DNA of 64,000 nt, taken from the NCBI GenBank assembly GCA_907165065.1, contig OU015541.1:11647001-11711000 (forward strand), in the 5' to 3' direction. Below the pieces are notes generated by a model. The model did no database searches and had not been told where the DNA came from. It saw nothing but the letters and a program-made list of their open reading frames with translations. Position 1 is the stretch's first letter, and the number at the start of each line of letters is the position of its first letter. The DNA is from Caprimulgus europaeus. Lineage: Eukaryota; Chordata; Aves; Caprimulgiformes; Caprimulgidae. This document shows positions 22,808 through 34,350 of the stretch, in pieces. The position numbers and the translations under genes are program-made.

Positions 22808-25420
22808 CCTCAGTGTGTAACCCTCAGCCATTTATGAGGCTCACAAAGGGAAAGCAAGCCAGATTTTTGCAAAGTTAATTCATAAAGCCACCAGGATAGA
22901 GGATTTCAAAGTGTTTGTCGTTTATTTGGGAGCCTACCTTAATAGGCTTTTTTTTTCTTAAAGAACAAGTTTCCTCTCCCCTTTCTCATTGTCTCCTTTC
23001 TCAGCTACCACCTTGTTTTGGCTTAATTTCCCTAAACAGAGACATAACTATGAGATCAGATTTTCTCTTTCTTGGCTGCGAGTCAGGCCTGCTGTGCTGT
23101 GAAAGCTTGTTGGAGTCGCAGAACCTGTATCTGCCACAGCAGCTGCACTTTGCATTTGGAAAAGGACTCAGGAAAGAACTACCTTTTTTTTTTTCCAAGC
23201 CTTCATTAATCATGTAATTTAACCAGAAGAGAAAAAAAAAAAAAAGTAAAACAAACTGGGGCAAAAAATACAAAACCAAAAGGAGAGGGAAGGATGGAAT
23301 TAGCACTTCTCATTTCTTTTAGCTTTCAACATGTCTTTATTCTCTCAGATGCAAAAGCCACCAAAGAAGACCAGGAATGTATGTGTGAAGGAAAGAGAGT
23401 AAAAATCTTAGAACACTGCAGTGAAAAAAGGTCTGGAGAAGATCTATTCATCATCATTCCAACCTTCTGGTGTGACTACCAAAGAGTGGGACTCTGCCAC
23501 TGCAAAATGGGGTTTGACTGGCCGGTTCTGCTTTGCTGGCAGGCATCAGTGTGACCAGCAGGACCCTCTGGGCAGCATTTGTCAGGAAATAGGGAAAGAG
23601 GATCTTATTCAGGAATTTTTTTAGGCATGCTTTATTAAAGCAGAGAGCATTTCATCCGCCTCTGCTTAACCTTGCTCAGAGCCCCCCAAAAGGCAATAGA
23701 GCCCCTACAGTGAGGTCTGTTTATTTTCTGCTCAGTTGGAAAGCAAAGGTCCTATTACCATTAAAGGGAGTTACAAGTATTCATCAAAGAAAGAAATGAC
23801 CCATAAAGGCAGTTAAGTTAGCTTTATTCCCACTGCATAAGTCAACCTCTTTTCTATATATAAAATGATGGGGTTAGCAAAGGATATTCATCAGGCAGTC
23901 CACTGATTTGATTGGCTGCACTTCCCCAAATACTTTATAATTTGTAGTTATAAATAAATATGTTTTTAATAATCAATTGGTATTTAAATAACATACAATA
24001 ACTGTCTTATTAAATCCCACTTTTTAGAGTGAATAAGCAGTTGGACATTAAAGACATGGGTACCAAACAGCCACAGGATTTCAGACTATTTTCTTTTTTA
24101 TATACAAGCCATAAATATCACTATGGAATTATCTGGTTAGCCAAGGCTGGGGATGAAGCCAGCAGAAGACCCTGCACTCTCATGTTGCCTTTAAGTGATC
24201 ATATACTTTCCTGGTACGATGACTTTTTAAACAATAACCACACTTTATTTTCTTTGGCCACCTCTTACACTTCAAAAGGGGCGGCCTCAAACTCCAGAGT
24301 TGAAGTGATGTGTCCTCAAACCAGAGCCCAAAAAGCAAGGATCATCTAATAGCAGGTTTGAGATTGTTGGTCTCAGTCAGCTGGATCCACACTATTTCCA
24401 GCAGTTCATGCATTGCCTCAAGAAGGAAAAAAGAAATAAATTCCCAATAATTAAATAAAAAAAGACAGCACCCAGTCCTACACACACAAAGTAATTGGTT
24501 TTGTCTTTCTCTGACGGGGACACACACACATACATACAAACACACTCTTTTCCCTTGATGTTGCTTTTATTTTAGAAGGAACTATTGTGTTCTTACCAGG
24601 CTCAAGTCCCATTCCCCTGACAAGGGCTTGTCTGAAATGGGAATGAAGAGCAAGGAGCAGGGGAAAGCAAACCTGGCTGTTAGGAGGGAGAGGGGACAGT
24701 TTGGACTCATGGCACCAGCCCTGGGTTGGCTGCAGCGCCTGTGTCCATCAGTGCTGGTTTGTCCTACAACAGGGAAACCATCGGCAGGGCAGGTGAGAAA
24801 CCAGCCTTGTCCCTAAAATACAGTGCTTTTCCCTGGATCCCTGCAGGGATGGACACCATCCTGCTCAGTGCTGGGCTGCATGGGGTGTCCCTTGGGAGGC
24901 AGCTCCCAGCATCATGCTAATGAATTAATTTCTGGTTTTCAGGCTGCATCTCAGCCTATCCCAACTACCAAACTTCATCTACCTCCAGCCCTTCAAATCC
25001 CTCCTCATGCCACGGGGACAGGCTGAGGAGGGAGCAGAGGTCTAGGTACAGGCTCTGCAGGTGCAGACTCGGGGAGGAATTCAGCAGGTCTGCAAGAAAC
25101 CAGTTTGTAGCTTGACCTCCCCTTGCTTAGAGAAAAGCACAGGGTCATTAGCATGAATTGGAACAGTATCCTCCTCCCATTCCCAAACTTCATCCTCTCT
25201 GCCAACATTCAGCGGAGGATGCGCTTAGGGCAGGCTGGTGCCAGTACCTAAACTTCTGCTTCAGGGTGGACCTGAAACTGGTTGGGAAGAGAGAGACAAG
25301 TTTTTGGAGGTTGCAAAGGGACAGGTGTGGATGCAGTAGTAGTGGGTCCACATGGCAGATGCCTGCACAGGTCAGGACATTACATGAGCGCTGGATTTCC
25401 TCCTGCCACTAACCTGTGGC
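22808..25420. other. Gene-free unique sequence
   Basis: Frames do not exceed 106 codons. An A-run of 14 near 23232 and CA-rich words near 24525 are the only simple repeats. The A+T-rich candidate element at 23.85 kb is listed. Nothing else recognised. Confidence 0.55.
23850..24080. promoter_or_regulatory. Candidate conserved non-coding element (homeodomain-type A+T words)
   Basis: Non-repetitive stretch with GATTTGATTGGCTGCAC (an inverted CCAAT box), TTATAAATAAATATG, TAATAATCAATTGG and ATTTAAATAACATAC. Dense homeodomain- and forkhead-like words without simple-repeat structure are typical of vertebrate developmental enhancers, but such words are also common by chance in A+T-rich DNA. No conservation data are available. 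Confidence 0.25.
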
Positions 25421-25502
25421 CAGCAGCTCTCACACCTCCTGCCTCCAGCAGCTCTCACACCTCCTGCCTCCAGCAGCTCTCACACCTCCTGCCTCCAGCA
25501 GC
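25421..25502. repeat. 25-bp minisatellite, three perfect copies
   Basis: The 25-base unit starting CAGCAGCTCTCACACCTCCT and ending GCCTC occurs at 25421-25445, 25446-25470 and 25471-25495 without a mismatch, followed by a 7-base partial copy. The unit is C+T-rich on this strand. Perfect identity implies a recent expansion or ongoing homogenisation. A Pro/Ser/Leu-rich frame across it is a by-product because 25 is not a multiple of 3. Confidence 0.97.
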
Positions 25503-25884
25503 CCACCCAGCACTTGCCCTCTTCTTTTTTCTTTTTCTTTTAAAAAAATATATATATATTTGTTTTTTTCCTTTTAACCCCCTGGCTGAGTTGAGATTTA
25601 CTCTTCTCCACAGAGCTCCTCTGGAATTTAACGTCTCTCCACCCATGCAGTAAATGGAGCCATCGGAGTCGTGCCGTGGGCAGCCCGTGCTGGACCATGA
25701 CCATGCTCTGCCAGCTCCCATGGCACCAGCAGCCCAGCCACGCAGCCCAGCAAACCCACACGGCTCCCAGCCACCTCACTCTCTCACTGGATGACAAGAG
25801 CAAGTCACAGATAAAGTTTACCGGCATACTTACTTCAATAACATTTCCCATCACATTTTTTTTCCCCAGTTATTATTTTTTTAG

Positions 25885-25917
25885 CCCACTCCCTTCTTCC
25901 TCCCCACCCCACCCCCC
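25885..25917 (-). other. C-rich tract, near-canonical G-quadruplex motif on the minus strand
   Basis: Cytosine tracts CCC, CCC, CCCC, CCCC and CCCCCC occur in 33 bases. The last three are separated by a single A; the gap to the previous tract is 8 bases, one more than the strict rule. It directly precedes the candidate regulatory block starting near 25.97 kb. Confidence 0.55.
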
Positions 25918-25969
25918 ACCTTATTTTATTTTAGGCGCCTCTGAGAGTTCAACTGTCGCCTGAGGCTTC

Positions 25970-26400
25970 AAACTAATTTTCTCTTCAGAAATGATTGCAG
26001 AAAGCCGCATGCATAATAAATCCCGTTATTGCTCTTGTTATTAAAATAGGTTGTTAGGGATGTGGACTTGGAGGCCTTTTTGTCTGATGACAGCAGTTCT
26101 TCTTAGCTAGGCGCTTATGGCTTATTGACTAAGGCTGCCAGGTTTAAAAAAAAACATAAGGAAAATCAAAAAGAGAAGAAGCTGTGGCTGCTGTTTAATA
26201 GTGAGAAAGTTGGGATGATTTGAGGCAGTTCTTTTAATCATGTCCATGGGCCTCGTTCAAAAAGAGGGTGCATTTCCAGCAGCTCCAAGGCTGTACTGAG
26301 GGCCCAAAGAGAGCATCTGTGGTGAGCTCTTTTCTGGAGCAATGATTAATTAATATTTCTTTGACATGATTTATTTGAATGATTAATTAATATTCTGTGA
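25970..26400. promoter_or_regulatory. Candidate conserved non-coding enhancer with duplicated homeodomain-type site
   Basis: Repeat-free sequence with words typical of developmental enhancers: GCATGCATAATAAATCCC near 26008, GTTATT twice (26025-26030 and 26037-26042), GCTTATGGCTTATTGACTAA near 26113, and TTTTAATCATG. It ends in two identical 17-base copies of AATGATTAATTAATATT at 26341 and 26378. The ATTAATTAAT core is a good paired homeodomain-type site. Function is inferred from composition only; conservation in other birds or mammals has not been examined. The nearest transcript is unknown because no gene is visible in the window. Confidence 0.4.
26341..26394. repeat. 17-bp direct repeat of an ATTAATTAAT site, 37-bp spacing
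   Basis: AATGATTAATTAATATT is found at 26341-26357 and, identically, at 26378-26394. Both copies are followed by a short TGACA word (TTTGACATGA after the first, TGTGACAGCC after the second). The intervening 20 bases are not repeated. It could be a small tandem duplication or two functional binding sites kept alike. Confidence 0.95.
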
Positions 26401-26531
26401 CAGCCAGGACTGCATACTCTCACCATGCTGGGCACCCAGCAGGCCCCAGCAAGAACCAGAGCCTCAGATGAAGAGTCTGAAGAGATGAACAGGCTGAGGG
26501 ACTGCAAGGGAAAATGAATAGGACTGTTCTC

Positions 26532-26625
26532 CTTTTTCAAGGTGAAGTGACTTGCTCAAGGGCACCCAAATGCCAGTGTCAGGTTTGGTAATTGAAGAAA
26601 CTCTTGTCAGTTCCTGCTTGGCACG
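26532..26625 (-). mobile_element. MIR-type ancient SINE fragment (minus strand)
   Basis: AGGTGAAGTGACTTGCTCAA followed by GGGCACCCAAATGCCAGTGTC and GGTTTGGTAATTGAA follows the reverse complement of the MIR body ('AGGTTAAGTGACTTGCCCAAGGTCACAC…AGTGTCAGAGCTGGGAATTGAA'-like). The part after 26600 is only weakly similar. The element is an old, diverged fragment lying between a candidate regulatory block (25.97-26.40 kb) and a CR1 copy (27.15 kb). Confidence 0.68.
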
Positions 26626-27149
26626 TTGACCATCAGCTCACGTTTCCTCACCTTGTTCCAACAAACTGCACACTTCATCCAGCAACCTGAAAGCTTTAGC
26701 AACCCAAAGCAGAGCCCCTTTCAAATGAAACGGGGTTAAAGCAACAAATCTCCCATGAATATGTATTCTTAAAACAATAGAAGGTTTTCAAGCAGGTTTG
26801 ATAAAGGAAAGGACACTGTCCAATCATTAAATGGAAACATTTTCTGGTCACCACATGAAAATATACTTCATAAATCACTATTGCCTTGTAAGACAAAAAT
26901 CTAATCATAGATGAGGCCATGCACTGGGCAGGTTTCTTATGCATGGAAACTACGAAGCAGGGTGTATTCCTACCCAGTCGAGCCAAACATGTCACCTCCA
27001 TACAGGAGCCAGCAGTAGAATGTGCAGAAGTCTCAGAGGGAAACTTCTTGCTGCAGGCACGAGGGCAGGGGCGATCATACACCACCCTCCAGGGAGCACA
27101 TTATTTCCAGTGCACTTTCAATGCACACCTGAAAAGCATAGAACATGTT

Positions 27150-27371
27150 GTCCATGAGGAAAAGGTTCTTGAGGCAGAGGATGGTGGAGCACTGGAACAG
27201 GCTCCCCAGGGAGGTGCTCATGGCACCAAGCCTGACAAGATTCCAGCAGCATTTGGCCAAGGCCCTCAGGGACATGGTCTGAATGTTGGGATTGTCCTGT
27301 GCAGGGACAGGAGTTGGACTCAATAATCCTTGTAGGTCCCTTCCAACTCACAATATTCTATGATTCTGTGG
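27150..27371 (+). mobile_element. CR1 LINE, 5'-truncated 3' end (plus strand)
   Basis: The segment contains the CR1 landmarks GCACTGGAACAGGCTCCCCA, then GGGACATGGTCTGAATGTTG, GGAGTTGGACTCAATAATCC and GGTCCCTTCCAACTCACAAT, and closes with the 3' tail ATTCTATGATTCTGTG. It reads 5' to 3' on the plus strand. The left edge, near GAGGAAAAGGTTCTTGAGGC, is the least certain boundary. About 220 bases remain, so it is a dead truncated copy. Its text is closer to the copy at 39.9 kb (shared GTTGGACTCAATRATCCTTG) than to the one at 13.6 kb, so at least two CR1 subfamilies are represented. A 135-codon plus-strand frame starting at 26919 runs into this element and is not a gene. Confidence 0.95.
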
Positions 27372-29439
27372 TTGCTCTGAGCTGTCCCTCTGCAAGTGCC
27401 ACTGCCATGGGATGAACTGAGATGTTCAACAGCCTCCCTGCCTCTTTCTCCCAAGGGGCAGACACTGCTTCACTGTCAGCACTGACTCTGAAATCTCCCC
27501 TTTAATTATACACACAGGTGATGATACACACTGGTTGATAATTAATGATTATTTTAGCATCCAAGAAATATGGGTTGTTTAATGATTTTATTTATTTATT
27601 GTCCCAAGGTCAGGGTAGCTTTCATACTGTAGCATCCCAAACATGAACCTCTGGAGATTTCTGCAGTCAAAACTGTAACATCATGGTACTCCAGGCCTTG
27701 CTCTCACTTCCAAGTACTGGGAGATATCCATATGATTGGTGAGCTCACCCCCTGCAGAATGCAAGCTACCCAGCTAGCACAGTGAGCAAGGTCAGGCACA
27801 CAGTGGGTACTCATGGGTCAGATTTATCCTGGGGACAACTCCATCAGGTCCTTTGGCTCTGAGATATATTGCAAGCTCAAAGCAGTGGGGATGCACCTTC
27901 TCATTTCTGGTGTCAGTGGGCTGAGGTTTTGCTGGGGACCTCAGTGGAGTTGGGACTTGACCTGCTCTGTTCAAGAATCATGTCACTGCCTAGGTTAGGG
28001 TAAAAATAGGTGCTATAAACTAATGAGAGAACTGAAAGTAACAGCACAGAAGAGAGAAAAAGAGTTAAACCTAGGAAACACTATTACCCAAAGGAGAAAT
28101 ATGGTCATTCAAACTCTGTCAGGACTAGCTAAGTGCAAAGACTCTTGCAGTCCATTAGAGAAAATACGGACTCAATTCTGTATTTAAGAGGTTGAGAGCC
28201 TCAATTTGCAATTCTTAATCAATTAATTTAAGGTATCATTTGAGTGAGGAAGCTGACAGTAGAGGTGAGTAAATGAAGTTGGACATTAATACTTAAAGCT
28301 CCCAAATTGAAAACAACATGCCTGGCTTCAGTAAGAAGAAAAAAATTCAGGCATAGCTTCCTCATCCATGTTCCATTGCTAAGTGGATTTTAAAGAATGC
28401 AATTCACGCCCCAGCAACACAGAAGCAATTACAGAAATGGAAAGTGACCAAGTCATTCTCAGGTATTCATAGAAAATTGGCATCTCCTGAATATTGAATT
28501 GTACTAGGTCCTAGCTTTCTATAAATACAGAAAATCAATAATTATCAGTGAAATGCTTTGCTAACGTCTGAAAGTTGGCAGGACTGAAATAAGAAATGCC
28601 ATGTGTGTGTTACTGCCTGAAAGAGAGAAATAGTCTTTCCTGTTCTCCTGGTGAATACAACACGTAGCCTCTTGATGAGGAATAATTATGGGCAGCTCCA
28701 TTTGCACACTCAGGAAAGGAATGAGTGAACAAATGCTGGCTACAACTGACTTGCTCTTCTCCATGATGAATACTACAATGTTCCCACTCCTTCTATTTTG
28801 AGGCTTGCAGAGCTGCTTCACCACGCATCTTCATGGGGCAACAGTGTGTTGAGAAGAGCTGCTCTTGCAAACCACTTGGAGAGTCACTGAGTAACAAACA
28901 AGTTTATTGCAAATCATCCAAAGATCTTGGGGCACTTTCCAAAGGAGATAGATAACATCACCAACCTTACTGTATAGGCACAGATGGTGCACGTTAGGTG
29001 CAGCATAGAATGGGAACTAGGGTTGATACCTCTCGACTCAGAGCATCAGACTCCTGCCTGTTTACCTTCTTTGCTTCTTTCCTGCACCTTTCCATCCTGG
29101 GAATACTGCAGAGGCAGCAGTGCAGTCCAAGGACTGCAAGTTCTCCCTTCCCAAACTCCAGCATCTTAGGGTTTTCTTCACTGCAGTAGACTTCAGAGTT
29201 TGGGAGAATAAAGGCAGTAGAGAATAAATAAGCTAGAAAACATATCATCATCATTACAAACATAAAAAGCTACAAATCTGTCACACTGCAGAAACTCTCC
29301 CTTCATTGTTACTGTGATTTATTGGGGAGCTAATTTTAAACAAGTTTTCTTTTCCAAAACCACAACACAAAAACAAACTGAACAAGCAAGCCAGAGGACA
29401 GAAGCTAGTTGCTACCGGACAATTTAAGCAATAATCTCA

Positions 29440-29840
29440 TTTGCTTTGTAGTATAAAAAGCAATAAAGGGCTGTTTACTGAGTGAATAAACACTGAATGA
29501 ATCACAAAAAGCTCTTTATTGCGATTATACTCCAAGGCAGAGGAGATTATTGTTATTACACAAGAAGGCACAATGTGAAAATTTAACTCAATGCGCCAGA
29601 TTTTCAGAGTGTTTCAGCGGTACAATTGTGCTCGGGGAGTACATTGTGTCTAATCTTAGCACGCTGCTTGGACAATTCTGCATGCAAATCAGGTGGTGGG
29701 GTACAAATGCATTTAATTAACTATTTACAGCCGATTTATGCAAGCCTGGTGGCTGGACACGTGTTTTGCACAAGCAATGGCATGCTGAACTGGTTTGACA
29801 ATCAGTTGCCCGGTGTGATCTATTTAGCCCTGGAGGAGAC
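29440..29840. promoter_or_regulatory. Candidate conserved non-coding enhancer (octamer and homeodomain words)
   Basis: Repeat-free, moderately A+T-rich sequence with balanced composition and several CpGs. It carries an octamer ATGCAAAT (29682-29689), TTAATTAA (29713-29720), GGACAATTCTGC, GATTATTGTTATTACAC, and GCAATAAAGG/TTTATTGCGATT, which form partly inverted GCAATAAA words. This mix resembles POU/SOX/homeobox-bound vertebrate enhancers. A 116-codon plus-strand frame crosses it but has no recognisable domain. The inference rests on appearance alone. Confidence 0.4.
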
Positions 29841-32800
29841 CCACAGACCTTCTGTAGTGAGGAGCCTCCTAACCACACGTTCAGCCACAAGGTGCATGAT
29901 GTCTTCTCCTCAGTTGACAAACCTGCACAGTTTCCATGTAAAGTTAGCTTCAAGGAGATGGAGAAAGGGAACATAAGCAATAAGAACAACATCAATGATT
30001 AAAGCATCTTTCTCTTATTTCCCTTCATGTATTTCTAACATGTCTTCTTCTTGTCAGGTAGTCTTGTCTTGTCTTGTTGTCCTGATAAAGTGGTTGTGCT
30101 GAAAAAAGTAAAAGTTAAGTGTTAAGACATAGAGGGGGGTTTTGTATGTGTGTGGAGGGGGGATTAGACCACTAAAAATGGAGGGAGCTCTGAAAACAGG
30201 ACATCTGTGGCATGGGCTGGTCAGCAGGGATAAATTCTGCCACAGTTCAGTGCTTTGTCCTGCAGGAACCACCAGCTTTTAAATGTGTGTGTGTGCCAGG
30301 CTTGTGTTCCAACTACAGCACTGCCTCATGCACAGGGATGTTGGTTACTCTCTTGATGTGTCCCCATGTACCCTTGTGCATGAGTGCTTCAAGTGTTATC
30401 AGTCCCCTCTCAGCTGACCCAATGGACATCATCTCCCTCAAATAATTACCTACCTCTGGCTGCCAAGGATTTGCTAATTCTCCACTGGAGGTCTTTGTGT
30501 CCTCATCCAACAGAAGCAGTTGGTGAGATGTGGACTTTCATTGCCTTGTGTTCCTGTGAAACCTTCTACCTTGGCAAAGGCATCAGCATCTGCACTGAGA
30601 AATGGCAGAAGATTCTTCCAGTTACAGAAGATACTCTCAATTAGAGAACTTTTTCCTACTGGAGCTGTTACAGATTGAAAATCTGCATAATTTATGCACA
30701 GAGCTGGATTATTGACATGTAATCAGCATCTAGTTGCTGTTGAATGAGAAAGGTGGGTTAAGCTCTGAAGATATGATGGCTGAAAGTTTTATTCCCCTTT
30801 TACACGTAGTTGGGAATCTGCTGAGAACCATTTCCAGTGTGGCCTGACTGGCATCTGAACATGAAAACCAGTTAGGTAATATATGAATTGGCCTTTTCAT
30901 TTTTTTTTCTCTTGGCTTCCAATTTAAGGTGCTCTGGTCTGGTCTTTATGACTGACTGTGAGCATTCATGAGCATGGAAGAAAACCCAAGTGAGGCAAGG
31001 GCCTTCCTATTACAGATTCATTTAAAAAAAAATAAAATAAAGAAAATGCTTATAGCTGAAATAATATCTTTTGTTAGATAGAAGAAACAGAAAAAGAGGC
31101 TTGAAATCCCTTTAAAAATATGCATAAGAAGGCAATGGATTTTTTGTTTGTTTTTAATTGCTTTTGGGTTTTGCTTTTTTCCCTGCATCTGAAATGCTTC
31201 AGCCACACAAGAAGGAAATAGAAACAACATAATGTGATATTGGCAATCAGTCTCGTCAGACAATAATAATCAAAGACAACTACTTGGATATAGCAAAAAT
31301 TCCTGATTTTTTCCAGAATTGTAGGTCTGCTCCACATATTTGGTTTGATTTCTAAACTACCCAGTAAGCAAGGAGCTAAACTCACAAGACTAATTTTGAG
31401 CAAATAGTTCAAATTAGCTCTGGTGTTTGCCCAGTTTTGGGGGCAATTAAGTAGATCCCAGGGATTTGAGTTTTATTTATTTTTTAATGAAACTTAAACA
31501 GCCTCCTGACTACGCTCTTTGTGAGGCTCACATCAATTCAGTGCTAACAGCACAAGCAACAGACACTGCAGAAACAGCCTAAGTGCTGATATTTGAAAAT
31601 ATGGCCTTTTGGATCTATTTTAAGCCAAACATCCCATGTGGAAAAGACATATCAATTTGAACCATTCAGGTAAAGAGGAGGAGTAGAAGAGCTTTTGTCA
31701 TCAGCATTCCCTCACCTATCCTTATTACCAACATAAGGAAAAAGCAAGAGCTGTAGCTGCCACAAGAGCAAATGATGGTTAAAGTAAAATAACAAAAGGA
31801 AAAAGAAAATATAGAATATTATGGGAAGTGTACATGGAAAAAAATTAAAAACCCCACAGACCTTAAAAATATCAATCCCCTGAGCTCAAAGCAATGGATT
31901 TATTTTTTTAAATTGTTAAATCAACACAAGGCAGGAATGGAGGGGGCTGCCGTGGATGAGAATAGAAAGTATTTTGTTGCCGATAGTTCTGAATCTCCTT
32001 TGAAGGTTTATTTTGTGAAGGCCGAAGTTTTAAAGATCCTGAATTCAATTCCTTTGGGCTGCTGGCCTCTGTAAACACTTTCACGGACTACCAGCAGAGA
32101 GAGAGGAGCTGTGGCCCTGGAGAACAAAGCCTTCATGTTCAAGACACGATTTCTCCGAGTAAGATGTGGTTTTGGCTGTTCTGTTGAAACCACTTACACC
32201 TGGTTTACTTCAGCAGTGCTGGGCAGGATATGGTAAAAGACCTGGAGTGTTAGGACCAAACATACCAGATGTTTCTACACATACATTCCCTGTCACAGCG
32301 AAACTCCTAGCAACAGCCCCGTCCCCTTCTTCATTCCCTTGACCACAATTCAACAATCTAAGTAAAACATTATTTTTTAAGTATACTTCTTTTTTTTCTT
32401 CCAGCTCTGACTCCCGTTACCCTTTTGGCCAAGTCCAGCTTAGCTTTAATTCTCCTTAGCAGCAAGGCTCTTGTGTGAGCATTTGCTACATTTATTAACT
32501 CACTAACTGGTCTTACAGACATTTTTGCATTCAAAGTGTTTTCTTCTCATAAAAGTGACGGATTAGTGTTGGTTACCCTGTTTGCCAGTGGTGATGTGTA
32601 GGGCCCTGCTTGTATGTGCTCCTATCAGGACATATGGACATGGAGAAAAGCAGTGGTGAGCAAGGGAGGAAGGTCTTGCATTACTGAATAAAACCATTTC
32701 AGATCAAATAGAAAAAGGCTAACATTCCCAGTGGATCCATCCAAGGTTTCATGCTAATACCTCCTGGGTCAAGACACCAGGAATATAAGGAATGGTTTAT

Positions 32801-34049
32801 AAATCCTCAAAGTGTTGAATAAATCTCCTTTAGTAGATACAGGCTGGTCTGTTTTGAAAACACAAGGAGCAGTAAGACCTCCAAACCTGACTTAAGTTTT
32901 CTTCTAGAACAAGGACAAGGATAAGCCAGGGAAAACAGATAAAAAAAAAATCCACAAAAAGATCAAACATGTTTGTCAGGACCAGTGTAGCAACAACATC
33001 TTCAAACAGCCTCTTTCCCACCTCTTCCTCAGAGAAGTAGAGAAGCCACTTCACCTTTCAAGGAGATGTAACCCTAACTATTACAGCTACACACAGTCAG
33101 CAACAACTCCTTGAGGACTGAATATGGCTGATGTGATTGAAGAAGTGACCTGGAGGACAAAGGTGTTTCTCCTGCAAGAAGCCACCAGTGCGACAGCAGC
33201 AGCTCTGAGGTGCAGACCTGTCCATGTACCTTTAGTCTACCAAGAAGCAATGACAACAGCTGACCCCTGAAGTTGCCCAGCCTTATTCTGGTCTCTACTT
33301 ACCTATTCAGTAGGAAGCCTTGGTCAATATGAGTAGATTTTCACTGTACCTGTAAACTTCAAGGATTCTTTTTTGTCTTTTTCATATTTTTTTTTTTTCC
33401 ATGGCACCAATCTCTACATCATCTTAAATTCTGATTAATCTAAGTCAGCTGCAACTTCTTGCAGTTATTTTTAAAGGGAGAAAGAAATTGAATCAGAAGA
33501 GCACCAACATTTCCTGGTCTTCACTTTGTCTGACTTGTCTACCTAAAGCCATAAGCTCTTTAATGCACACTGTGCCCCTCAGGTTAGGAACGTGCAACAC
33601 CTGTGATGTCCCTGTGGGTCTGTAGATGTTACAGTAATACAAGCAATACCTGACAGTGTTTAAATGCTGACATCTGGAGTTCACTTGTTGAGAACTTTAT
33701 GAGGGGAAAAAAAAACAAACCAAAACAACTCACTTTATATGTAATTTTACATGTCACAGCTTTGTTTTTCATTCCCAAATATCATCCCTTTCCTTCAACA
33801 AGTGAGCCTTCTGTTGCATGAAATGACTGTCACCTTGTGAATGCTCCAATTGCCCTTTGCAAGATGAAAACCAGGTATAGTAATTAAAAAAAAAGAAAAA
33901 GCCAACCACCTAATGGGACAAATGCTGCATATATGCACACAGCTTTGTAACTCCAGAGGTGGGAGTGGACAGGCTTGGAAAGAACAGGCTGTGCTCCATA
34001 GTAAAATGGTATAGTTGAAAAATATCTAGGCTCTACTTTGTGGTTTAAA

Positions 34050-34350
34050 TAGTAAACCCCTTACATCTATGCATCTTTATCACAAGTGATTTCAAAGGCC
34101 TTCACAGCATAAGCAGAAACTGTTCTGCTCAGCCCTGAACGGCAGCCAGCCCTGGGGTGAAGCGGCATGGCTATTTAAAAGTGATTTACAACATGAGGTT
34201 AAGAGGAGCATTCGATGCAAATGAACTCACTGGATGACTTCTGATGGCTAACATGCCATTAGCCTTCCTCATACCAAGCCAACGTGTCAGGCTTTTGTGA
34301 AAACTACCATGATTTTTTAAATAAAAGCAAATTTTAAGAAGCTCAAAGGG
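34050..34350. promoter_or_regulatory. Candidate conserved non-coding element (octamer, MEF2-like word)
   Basis: Repeat-free sequence with an octamer ATGCAAAT (34215-34222), CTATTTAAAA near 34171 (MEF2-like), GGCTAACATGCCATTAGCC (an imperfect inverted repeat near 34245) and TCGATGCAAATGAACTCAC. Composition and word content suggest regulatory DNA. No gene is nearby in the window. Confidence 0.3.

Noticed and set aside
26919-27326. 135-codon plus-strand frame
   Set aside because: It runs into the CR1 3' end at 27150; the translation is that of the repeat.
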